Origin: Candidatus Blackburnbacteria bacterium RIFCSPLOWO2_01_FULL_40_20
Lineage (GTDB): Bacteria > Patescibacteriota > Microgenomatia > UBA8517 > UBA10165
Assembly: GCA_001816475.1 (NCBI GenBank)
Contig: MHCC01000027.1
Coordinates: 75,312-116,549, forward strand
DNA: 41,238 nucleotides
Reading direction: 5' to 3'
Part shown: positions 7,392-13,189 of the stretch, piece by piece
Layout: each line of letters begins with the position of its first letter
Position numbering within the stretch: position 1 is the stretch's first letter
Program-made: the position numbers and the translations under genes
The notes under the pieces: model-generated
Databases searched by the model: none
Told to the model about the DNA's origin: nothing
What the model saw: only the letters and a program-made list of their open reading frames with translations

Positions 7392-7637
7392 GAGATTATG
7401 CTTGCTGTTTCTCCAATTACTTGGAGTGTCGGACTATCTCATCTCCGATATATATCGGAGTTTGGCGTATAGTCTCTACGGAGTCCTAGATCATTATCTT
7501 GCGATAATATTAAGGTTCCCTCGGGATTGCCCTTCGACTTCGATTAGGGTTTCCCCGATATAGCCAAATTATCATTTCAATGTTACCATCGAATGAGCCC
7601 ATTTTGAGCCTCCTGTGCAACTCTACACTACCCCGCA
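7362..7637 (-). tRNA. tRNA with CAU anticodon (Met or Ile2), split by a group I intron
   Basis: The 5' exon is 7607-7637 and the 3' exon 7362-7400, joined as 70 nt. The acceptor stem TGCGGGG/CCCCGCA is a perfect 7 bp. The anticodon arm after splicing is GGAGG-CTCATAA-TCTCC with anticodon CAT. The T stem CCGGG/CCCGG is perfect, the discriminator is A, and CCA is not encoded. The D stem is GTGT/GCAC with a six-base loop AGAGTT lacking the usual GG, and the T loop is CGCGACT instead of TTCGANN, so the normal D-loop/T-loop contact is lost. The anticodon stem lacks the three G-C pairs of initiator tRNA, so I favour elongator Met or Ile2. It overlaps the recombinase 3' end. It could be a pseudogene. 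Confidence 0.75.
7401..7606 (-). ncRNA. Group I intron (206 nt, compact IC3-like) in the tRNA anticodon loop
   Basis: Read on the minus strand, the intron shows the expected helices in order. P2 is CGATG-GTAA-CATTG with a GNRA loop. P3 is TTTGGC pairing with GCCAAA. P4 is CGGG/CCCG, with GAAA and CAAT joining segments around P5 (CCC/GGG). P7 is GACTAT/ATAGTC, P8 is CTCCGAT-ATAT-ATCGGAG, and P9 is CTCCAA-GTAA-TTGGAG. The intron ends in G and the 5' exon ends in T, as self-splicing group I introns require. It splits the anticodon loop between T33 and C34. There is no ORF inside. Its size is close to the well-known bacterial tRNA-Ile intron of about 205 nt. Confidence 0.9.
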
Positions 7638-7653
7638 TGTAAACTTACACCGT

Positions 7654-7682
7654 ATTATATCAACTTACGCTCGAATAAACAA
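7654..7682 (-). promoter_or_regulatory. Promoter of the intron-containing tRNA
   Basis: On the minus strand a perfect -10 TATAAT (7654-7659) lies 17 bp from a -35-like TTGTTT (7677-7682). The predicted transcript would begin about ten bases before the tRNA 5' end at 7637. This argues that the tRNA is still transcribed. Confidence 0.6.
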
Positions 7683-7735
7683 TCAGTAACTGGCATTATC
7701 TTGCCGCGCGCAGGCTGAGTTTTGAATTTTGAGGA

Positions 7736-7774
7736 TTGACAAATGGTATACTACTGTATATACTTTGGTATACC
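7736..7774 (+). promoter_or_regulatory. Promoter and operator of the RelBE-type pair
   Basis: A consensus -35 TTGACA (7736-7741) and -10 TATACT (7759-7764) are 17 bp apart. The sequence GGTATAC occurs at 7745-7751 and as the full palindrome GGTATACC at 7767-7774, flanking the -10 box; this is a likely operator for the antitoxin. Transcription should start only about five bases before the ATG at 7776, so the message is nearly leaderless. Confidence 0.7.
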
Positions 7775-7775
7775 T

Positions 7776-8060
7776 ATGAATTATGCAATCGTTACTGCAA
7801 AAGTAGATCCTCAAACTAAAAAGGAGGCACAAAAAGTGGCCAAGAAATTGGGTATTCCCCTCAGCGTAGTAATAAAAGCTTTTTTAAAGCAATTTGCAAG
7901 AAGTAAAGCAATTGAATTTTCAGCACGAGACGAAGAGCCCAATAAATACCTAAAATCCGTAATGATGAAAGCAGAAGAAAGCTATAAAAAAGGTAAGACT
8001 TCACCTGCTTTCACAACTGCTGACGATGCTGTAAAGTATCTTGAAGACCGCGGAATATGA
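7776..8060 (+). CDS. RelB/DinJ-family antitoxin
   Basis: This 94-aa protein starts at ATG 7776; the upstream ATG in the track lies in the promoter. It opens with a ribbon-helix-helix domain (IVTAKVDPQTKKEAQKVAKK then LGIPLSVVIKAFLKQF) as in DinJ/RelB antitoxins. The C-terminal half is charged and probably disordered until bound to toxin (KAEESYKKGKTSPAFTTADDAV). Its stop overlaps the toxin start in ATGA. It should bind its own promoter, where a GGTATACC palindrome lies, and neutralise the downstream RelE-type protein. Confidence 0.88.
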   Translation: MNYAIVTAKVDPQTKKEAQKVAKKLGIPLSVVIKAFLKQFARSKAIEFSARDEEPNKYLKSVMMKAEESYKKGKTSPAFTTADDAVKYLEDRGI

Positions 8061-8338
8061 CCATCAGATATAGTTCTGATTTTTTAAGACAATTAAAAAA
8101 ACTAAATGTCAGAGTCCGCAAAAGTTTTAAAGAAAAAATTACAACTTTTATTAAAAATCCCTTCAGCCCAGAACTTGACAACCACTCGCTCAAAAGGGAA
8201 TACCAAGGATATAGGAGTATTGATATTACAAACGATTACCGAGCCATATACCAAGAAAAGGTTGAAGGAGATGAGCTTGTTGCCTACTTTATTTCGATAG
8301 GAACACATAAAGAGTTATACGAGAAATCAACCTCGTAA
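8057..8338 (+). CDS. RelE/YafQ-family toxin (mRNA interferase type)
   Basis: This 93-aa protein has the RelE/ParE fold pattern: an N-terminal strand and helix pair (IRYSSDFLRQLKKLNVRVRK), the segment NPFSPELDNHSLKREYQGYR, then the strands SIDITNDYRAIYQ and AYFISIGTHKELY. The ending GTHKELY with His and Tyr is typical of YafQ/RelE toxins that cut mRNA on the ribosome. It overlaps the antitoxin by four bases. It lies just outside the integrated element, downstream of the tRNA. Confidence 0.88.
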   Translation: MTIRYSSDFLRQLKKLNVRVRKSFKEKITTFIKNPFSPELDNHSLKREYQGYRSIDITNDYRAIYQEKVEGDELVAYFISIGTHKELYEKSTS

Positions 8339-8340
8339 GT

Positions 8341-8700
8341 TCATAGACCAAGGAACATCTTTGACCACCGCTCCCAGATCGGCTTTTCCTCAATAAAGGT
8401 TTGCTTGTCTAGGGATGGAGCAAGCTTGATTAATATTTCCTCAGGAGGCAAGACAACAACCACATCCCCAGGCTTTACCAGCCCTAGTTTTTCTCGAGCT
8501 TCTTTTTCCACAAACTCGCTTGATTCTGCCCTTTCTTTGAGCTCAATCAGGCTTACTTGTTCCTTTTCAAGCTTTTTAACATCAGCTTCCACTTCATCTA
8601 TTGAATTGCCCTTCCCAAGCAAGCTAAACGTGTTCCGACCCATAGATAGGACCATAGCCACGCTTATAGCAAGTAGTAACCAGCGGACGTGTTTTTTCAT
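8341..8700 (-). CDS. FtsB/DivIC-like septum formation initiator
   Basis: This 119-aa protein has a short cytoplasmic start (MKKHVR), one membrane segment (WLLLAISVAMVLSM), then a coiled coil (IDEVEADVKKLEKEQVSLIELKERAES, quoted in part) and the segment FVEKEAREKLGLVKPGDVVVVLP. The 'EKxAREKLGxxxPGE' motif with the following strand is diagnostic for the FtsB/DivIC family that joins FtsL and FtsQ in the divisome. It converges on the toxin gene with only two bases between them and diverges from the Xer-like gene. Length is normal for the family. Confidence 0.85.
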   Translation of the reverse strand: MKKHVRWLLLAISVAMVLSMGRNTFSLLGKGNSIDEVEADVKKLEKEQVSLIELKERAESSEFVEKEAREKLGLVKPGDVVVVLPPEEILIKLAPSLDKQTFIEEKPIWERWSKMFLGL

Positions 8701-8718
8701 GTGTTTACATTTTCACTC

Positions 8719-8747
8719 TTGCAATTATTAAAAGTGTGTGATAATAT
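8719..8747 (+). promoter_or_regulatory. Possible promoter of the Xer-like gene
   Basis: A -35-like TTGCAA (8719-8724) and a -10-like TAATAT (8742-8747) lie 17 bp apart, about 76 bp before the ATG at 8824. An alternative -10 GATAAT overlaps it. Each box matches consensus at four of six positions. Confidence 0.4.
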
Positions 8748-8823
8748 AGGATAGTAATCAAGCTCAAATTGCTTATTTACTAATACAGTCCTGAATTGTA
8801 AAATTAAGTGTTATTTATTATAT

Positions 8824-9687
8824 ATGGCAACCGAAAAGAACGTTTCTGAACTCATTAAAGACTTTATAACAATCCTCCAATCCCGAGGACGGGCATCAGC
8901 TACCATTTTAGCTTATCGAAAAGACTTAGAGCAACTTGCAAGCTCCTTGAGCGAAAAGGGTAAAACCACACCTGACTCTGTCCGTTCCTCAGATATTGAA
9001 GATTTCAAGACTACAATGCAAAAAGGCGGTTATACCGACAAATCGGTTTCTCGAAAGCTAAATGCAATCAAAACCTTCTTTACCTGGCTTGTTTCACAAA
9101 AATTAATTGAAAACGATCCTGCAGCCCCAGTTGCCCATCCAAAATACCAAAATCCTCCACCACGAATCTTGTCTCGTATGGAGTATAGAGCACTTAGAGA
9201 CGCCGCACGAAGCGATCTTAGAATTAGGGCAATTATTGAGTTAATGCTTCAAACTGGAGTCAGAATTGGAGAAGTTGCAAATTTGAGACTTGAAGACATC
9301 AGTGATAAAATTTTCATTCGAGCCTATGAGTCCCAACCACAGAGAGAAGTTCCGTTAAACGAAACAGCCCGGGACGCCTTAAATCAATATATTGCAATTC
9401 GTCCAAAGACGACAAGCGATCACATTTTTGTTACAAAGACGGGCAAGCCTCTCTTGGTTAGAAACATCAGAAGCGCAATTGATCGTTACTTTAGAGAAGC
9501 AGGGATTGAAAAGGCTAAGGTGAACGATCTTCGTAATACCTTTATTGTCCACCAATTGAAGTCTGGAGTTGACATCGTTACTGTTTCTAAGATTGCTGGC
9601 CACAAGAGACTTTCAACAACAGAACATTATCTTCAATTTATTGATAAAAGAGAAGGTAAAAAAGGGACAAAACTAGAGGAACTCTAA
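8824..9687 (+). CDS. Xer-like tyrosine recombinase with altered catalytic residues
   Basis: This 287-aa protein has the length and two-domain layout of XerC/XerD: a SAM-like N-terminal core-binding domain (about 1-100) and a catalytic domain. The first Arg (TGVRIGEV, R147), the second Arg (NDLRNTF, R237), His260 (AGHKRLSTTEHY) and Tyr269 are present. The first His of the HxxR box is Asn (N234), and the beta-hairpin Lys is missing (SQPQREVPL). So two of the six classic catalytic residues differ. It may still be the chromosome-dimer resolvase of this lineage with a shifted active site, or a different recombinase. It is preceded by a plausible promoter and followed by an AT-rich foldback. Confidence 0.85.
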   Translation: MATEKNVSELIKDFITILQSRGRASATILAYRKDLEQLASSLSEKGKTTPDSVRSSDIEDFKTTMQKGGYTDKSVSRKLNAIKTFFTWLVSQKLIENDPAAPVAHPKYQNPPPRILSRMEYRALRDAARSDLRIRAIIELMLQTGVRIGEVANLRLEDISDKIFIRAYESQPQREVPLNETARDALNQYIAIRPKTTSDHIFVTKTGKPLLVRNIRSAIDRYFREAGIEKAKVNDLRNTFIVHQLKSGVDIVTVSKIAGHKRLSTTEHYLQFIDKREGKKGTKLEEL

Positions 9688-9699
9688 ATTACAAATCTC

Positions 9700-9816
9700 A
9701 AATTCCAAATTCCAAATAATTTTTAAATTTTTAATTACCAAAATTCAAAACTGTTTGTAATTTGACATTTTTAACTTAGAATTTGTTTGGGATTTGTAAT
9801 TTTGAATTTGGAATTT
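9700..9816. repeat. AT-rich foldback element between convergent genes
   Basis: AAATTCCAAATTC (9700-9712) and GAATTTGGAATTT (9804-9816) form a 13-bp perfect inverted repeat. It separates two convergent genes and may act as a two-way terminator. The right arm lies inside the 3' end of the dehydrogenase gene and encodes its last residues. Related AT-rich foldbacks occur at 15563-15650 and 26250-26352. Confidence 0.65.
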
Positions 9817-10658
9817 ATTCTAATTACTTTAACAGCACCTGGTATTTCTTCCCAATTATAGTTTTTCCTAACCTGAAGGTTTTTTGCCCAAACAGCCTCC
9901 AAAACTGATAAATCAATTTTCAGCTTTCTGCCCAAATCCAAAAGTGCAACTAGATCTTTGGGGAAACATTTTCCACCAAAACCAAAATCCCCGTCGGGTC
10001 CAGGAACTTTCAAGTGTCCACCCATTCTTGGATCGGCAGCCATCATGTCTTTTATGTTGTCGTATGACACTCCAAGAGCTTGAGCAACAGCATGAATCTC
10101 GTTGCAAATTATTATCTTTGCTGAAAGCATCGCGTTTGCAGCATACTTAACAAGCTCAGCAGAGATCGGGTCAGTCAAAAATATTTTTGACCTCATTGGC
10201 AAAATAGTCCTATAAAGCGTTGCAAGTCTGGCCGAAACTGCTTCAGAAAAGGTCCCGATTATTGTTCTATCAGGGTGTAAAAAATCCCAAGGAGCATTAG
10301 CTTCGGTTAAAAATTCTGGATTCATTGCAAAATTAACGTTAGGATACTTCTCTTGAAGCCTGGCGGTTGTTCTGGGCATGACAGTGGACTTAATTATTAT
10401 AATTTTCGAAGTGTTTCTAATTTTTGAAGCAATATTGCCAACAACGCCGTCAATTATGCTCAGGTCGGTTCCGGAAAAATCATGGTACATTGGAGTTGGT
10501 ACGCAAATGAAGAAGAACTCTGACTTTTCAATAACGTCGCCCAAAGTCCAAGGACCTTCCTTGTACTTATCGTACCAAAACACGGAGTGCTTTTTCGCAA
10601 ATCCTTGCCCTACAGCTTGACCTACTACTCCCCAACCAATAATGCCAACCTTGGCCAT
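9771..10658 (-). CDS. UDP-glucose/GDP-mannose dehydrogenase family protein, short form
   Basis: This protein of about 295 aa starts at ATG 10658, two codons inside the track's TTG. It opens with a Rossmann motif (KVGIIGWGVVGQAVGQGF). It has the family's CVPTP motif and the catalytic-loop cysteine GFGGKCFPKDL. These enzymes oxidise the C6 hydroxyl of a nucleotide sugar to a uronic acid with NAD. The C-terminal UDP-binding domain of about 100 residues or more is missing; family members are usually 400-450 aa. The last 13 or so residues (SKFKITNPKQILS) are encoded by an AT-rich foldback repeat, so the original C-terminus may have been replaced. Substrate and activity are therefore uncertain. Confidence 0.75.
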   Translation of the reverse strand: MAKVGIIGWGVVGQAVGQGFAKKHSVFWYDKYKEGPWTLGDVIEKSEFFFICVPTPMYHDFSGTDLSIIDGVVGNIASKIRNTSKIIIIKSTVMPRTTARLQEKYPNVNFAMNPEFLTEANAPWDFLHPDRTIIGTFSEAVSARLATLYRTILPMRSKIFLTDPISAELVKYAANAMLSAKIIICNEIHAVAQALGVSYDNIKDMMAADPRMGGHLKVPGPDGDFGFGGKCFPKDLVALLDLGRKLKIDLSVLEAVWAKNLQVRKNYNWEEIPGAVKVIRINSKFKITNPKQILS

Positions 10659-10682
10659 TGCCAAAATGCTACCAAAAAAAAA

Positions 10683-10957
10683 TTAACTATACAAGTCTAT
10701 TTTCTTTTTTAACTCAAGTAGTTGCTTGTTAATATCTTCAAGATATGCAGTCCACAGGTTAAACTCTGACTCTGCTAGATCATGGGCGGACATAAGAGCT
10801 TCTTACTTCGCTGCGACTACTCTTGCTTTATGCCTTCGCTGCACTACGCAAAAGTGAAGTCCAAATGGGGATGTCCGAGTCTTTGTTTTGCGTCTGCCAG
10901 CTTTGCTTCAGCTTTTTTCTTTTTCTCAAGAAGATTGTTGTATTTTCAGAATCCATA
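10683..10957 (-). pseudogene. Small coiled-coil gene split by a 91-bp foldback element
   Basis: Two short minus-strand pieces look like halves of one gene. The first starts at ATG 10955-10957 (MDSENTTIFLRKKKKAEAK, then LADAKQRL). It runs into foreign sequence and stops at 10844. The second (10683-10793) reads SAHDLAESEFNLWTAYLEDI then NKQLLELKKKIDLYS and stops at 10683. Joined without the middle they give a roughly 60-aa heptad-type coiled coil. The intervening DNA is bounded by inverted CGGACAT/ATGTCCG. The second half begins with its own ATG, so a 36-aa peptide could still be made. It lies just downstream of tRNA-Ile. Confidence 0.45.
10787..10877. mobile_element. 91-bp MITE-like element with short terminal inverted repeats
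   Basis: CGGACAT (10787-10793) and ATGTCCG (10871-10877) are a perfect 7-bp inverted pair. Inside, CTTCGCTGC occurs twice (10806-10814 and 10834-10842), each followed by ACTAC or GACTAC. The segment is richer in GC than its surroundings and interrupts the coiled-coil ORF. No target duplication is clear. Confidence 0.4.
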
Positions 10958-10971
10958 CAGTTTCAAAAAGT

Positions 10972-11043
10972 GGGCCTGGTAGGATTCGAACCTACGACAG
11001 AACGTGTATAAGACGTTTGCTCTACCACTGAGCTACAGGCCCG
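10972..11043 (-). tRNA. tRNA-Ile(UAU)
   Basis: A complete 72-nt cloverleaf. The acceptor is GGGCCTG/CAGGCCC, the D arm GCTC-AGTGGTA-GAGC, the anticodon arm AACGT-CTTATAC-ACGTT, and the T arm GTAGG-TTCGAAT-CCTAC; the discriminator is A. The anticodon is TAT, reading the isoleucine codon AUA. Most bacteria read AUA with a CAU tRNA modified to lysidine by TilS; a UAU tRNA is less common. CCA is not encoded. Confidence 0.93.
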
Positions 11044-11056
11044 CTTAATATGTCTA

Positions 11057-11085
11057 TTATACTAAATAAGGCTGAGGTAGTAAAT
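11057..11085 (-). promoter_or_regulatory. Promoter of tRNA-Ile(UAU)
   Basis: On the minus strand a perfect -10 TATAAT (11057-11062) lies 17 bp downstream of a -35-like TTTACT (11080-11085). Transcription should start about seven bases before the tRNA. Confidence 0.6.
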
Positions 11086-11091
11086 CTGTGG

Positions 11092-11412
11092 CTAAAGGGG
11101 TTGGGTTATTGCAGATATTACTTCTTGAACCAAAAGTGCTGTTCTTTTTGCTCTTAATTGGCCAACTGTGTTTGATTCAAGTCCCAACCTTTGTGCAATT
11201 TGGTCAGCTGAGGTGCTTTCAGGTATTTGGTCAAGTATTGAAAGCTGATCGTGCGTCATGTTTTGGATTATCTCCTCAACAACTTCCATTTCAGCTTGTG
11301 CTGTAAATTGAATAAAAAGCTCCTCTGTTTCTTGATCGGAAAAACCTCTTTCTCTCAACGTTTGCATCAAGCTGTCGTAAAGCGCAATAATTGTTAAATC
11401 GTTTGAATTCAT
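11092..11412 (-). CDS. Small helical hypothetical protein
   Basis: This 106-aa protein starts at ATG 11412, five bases after GGAGGT; the track's TTG lies in that ribosome-binding site. It is nearly all helix and acidic (RGFSDQETEELFIQFTAQAE), with repeated Gln-Glu-Leu patterns. I recognise no catalytic motif; it may be related to uncharacterised CPR families of this size. Its ribosome-binding site overlaps the stop codon of the 567-aa gene upstream (two bases apart), so the two are tightly coupled and may form a complex. Confidence 0.65.
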   Translation of the reverse strand: MNSNDLTIIALYDSLMQTLRERGFSDQETEELFIQFTAQAEMEVVEEIIQNMTHDQLSILDQIPESTSADQIAQRLGLESNTVGQLRAKRTALLVQEVISAITQPL

Positions 11413-11414
11413 AA

Positions 11415-13118
11415 TTACCTCCAATAACGCATTGCCTTCATAAGTGTGTCGAAGCCAACCTTGCTACTGGGGTCTACGTCCCCTTGTTTTAATTTGGCTA
11501 TTGCATCAAGTTGATCTTTCGCAGCTTGGATATGAGTCTGATCTAAACTTGAAGCGTTGGTCATTGCTCTAGCTGTTGTTTCAAATTTGTCTGAAAATTG
11601 GTTAAATGAGTCGACAAGAAGTCTATAATAGTTATTATTAAAATCGCCTGGAAGTTTTTCGGCTAGTGCACGAACCTGGGGCTCGATTGGCATACCAGAT
11701 TGGATTCCTGACAATAGCGGCTTTTGAACAACTTCCTGAATTGCAGCAGGAATGGACGTTTCAGTAGGTGAGTCGTGTAAACCAATTGCAGGGCTGTCCA
11801 TGCTATCAAGCGGCAAGTCTGTATAAACTGGAGCATTTGTTGTAGCTACTGAAGAAGAAATATGTTGCGCGTCGTCAGTTGAAAACAACACATGTGGTTG
11901 GTCATTTAAGTTAATACTTTCTGCATTTGAAAAAGTATGGGCCTGGGGCACACTTAAATCAATACCGCCTGCATCTGGAAATGCATGAGCAACCGGAAAA
12001 GATTGCCCTAAATCAATATTACCCAATCCTCCAGATAGAGAATAGGCTTGATTTAACAAAGTGTCCTGATTGTTGACAAGAAACATAAAAAATGCCAGTC
12101 CTGCAAGTACAAGTCTCCCTCGTCTATCGCGCACAAGAAAAGTTGCTGCGTCAACTCCAGATACCGCAGCAACACTAAAAGCAACCTTTGCATGCCTTGC
12201 AGAAACTGCCCCTAGTGCTTTTAAGACCTTAATCCGACGTTCAACATCGATCTTCCTTAGCCCTTCTTTCTTCCATCGTCCAACAGCGTTGCTTTCCCAA
12301 TACTTCTGAATAAGTTTTGTCCCAGGTAGAGTTCTAGATTCAACCATACTTTCTGTCACCTCAGTTTTTTTCGGAGCTCCAAGCTCTTCTTTCTCAAACT
12401 GTTCCCTTTCGTCGTCTGTAATAGCATGTCCCCACAGCCAATTTCGCAATCTTTCCTTTCTTTCTTTTTCAGATAAAATGACTATCCAGATTAGTCCTCT
12501 CTTTTTTTCTTGAGTCTCTACTTGTTCTTCTTTCCTCACATTTTCAGTTTCATTGTTTTTTCTTTTAACTGTTAGGGTAGAAACTATATCCTTTGCCCCT
12601 TGGCCAATGTTGCCAATTATTTGTCGAACCATCTCCTTTTTATTCCTCAGTCTCTCTGTGATTGTGGATCGTGGCTCAGAAACTGTTTTCGGAGTTGAAA
12701 TCTTTTTCTTTGTAGTCAATATTCCAACTTCCGTGGATAAATCCACAAAAATAGTCAACTCTGCATCAATTCTTCTTTTGTTAGAAACTGCAGCAATCCA
12801 ATTTTCGTTTTTTCCGGAAAACTCAGAACCTGATGCCTGCACAATTTCAAACATAGCCTTGTCAAATTCTCTGTCTGCGTTTATCTTATCCTCACAAACA
12901 CGTAAAAACTTACCTCGGGTTAAAGTTGCAGCCTCACAAAATGGCGCACCTTCGTTGTACCCCATTTGATATCCCACAACCCCCAGTTTTTGAAATTGTT
13001 CATCTGTTAGCGTAATAACAATTTCCTTAATTCTTTTGAGTTTTTCGTCAAGACTTTCAGGATGCTGTTTTTCCTCTTTACCCGAAAAAATTCTTCTTCC
13101 GCTTTCAAGGCTAATCAT
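11415..13118 (-). CDS. Large hypothetical protein with one membrane segment
   Basis: This 567-aa protein has no family I can name. Residues 1-290 are charged and helical, with Lys/Glu-rich stretches and a short hydrophobic patch (GLIWIVILS). A membrane segment follows at about residues 343-356 (LVLAGLAFFMFLV). After it come three degenerate copies of a motif of about 17 residues, with the pattern 'IDLxxxxPxAHxFxxA' (IDLGQSFPVAHAFPDA, IDLSVPQAHTFSNA, INLNDQPHVLFS), then a Ser/Thr/Pro-rich linker and a helical C-terminus. It is encoded between the VirD4-like ATPase and the 106-aa protein in the same direction, so it may be a structural part of a transfer or secretion machine; that is inference. 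Confidence 0.6.
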   Translation of the reverse strand: MISLESGRRIFSGKEEKQHPESLDEKLKRIKEIVITLTDEQFQKLGVVGYQMGYNEGAPFCEAATLTRGKFLRVCEDKINADREFDKAMFEIVQASGSEFSGKNENWIAAVSNKRRIDAELTIFVDLSTEVGILTTKKKISTPKTVSEPRSTITERLRNKKEMVRQIIGNIGQGAKDIVSTLTVKRKNNETENVRKEEQVETQEKKRGLIWIVILSEKERKERLRNWLWGHAITDDEREQFEKEELGAPKKTEVTESMVESRTLPGTKLIQKYWESNAVGRWKKEGLRKIDVERRIKVLKALGAVSARHAKVAFSVAAVSGVDAATFLVRDRRGRLVLAGLAFFMFLVNNQDTLLNQAYSLSGGLGNIDLGQSFPVAHAFPDAGGIDLSVPQAHTFSNAESINLNDQPHVLFSTDDAQHISSSVATTNAPVYTDLPLDSMDSPAIGLHDSPTETSIPAAIQEVVQKPLLSGIQSGMPIEPQVRALAEKLPGDFNNNYYRLLVDSFNQFSDKFETTARAMTNASSLDQTHIQAAKDQLDAIAKLKQGDVDPSSKVGFDTLMKAMRYWR

Positions 13119-13189
13119 CTATTGCAATATTAAATGGAAAACTCGAAAGAAGCATTATAGGAGTGTAAGAAGTCGAAGAGAAACTTTAA

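Noticed and set aside
7342-7563. Plus-strand 73-aa ORF of the track
   Set aside because: It is the antisense of the tRNA 3' exon and group I intron, which explain every conserved block there.
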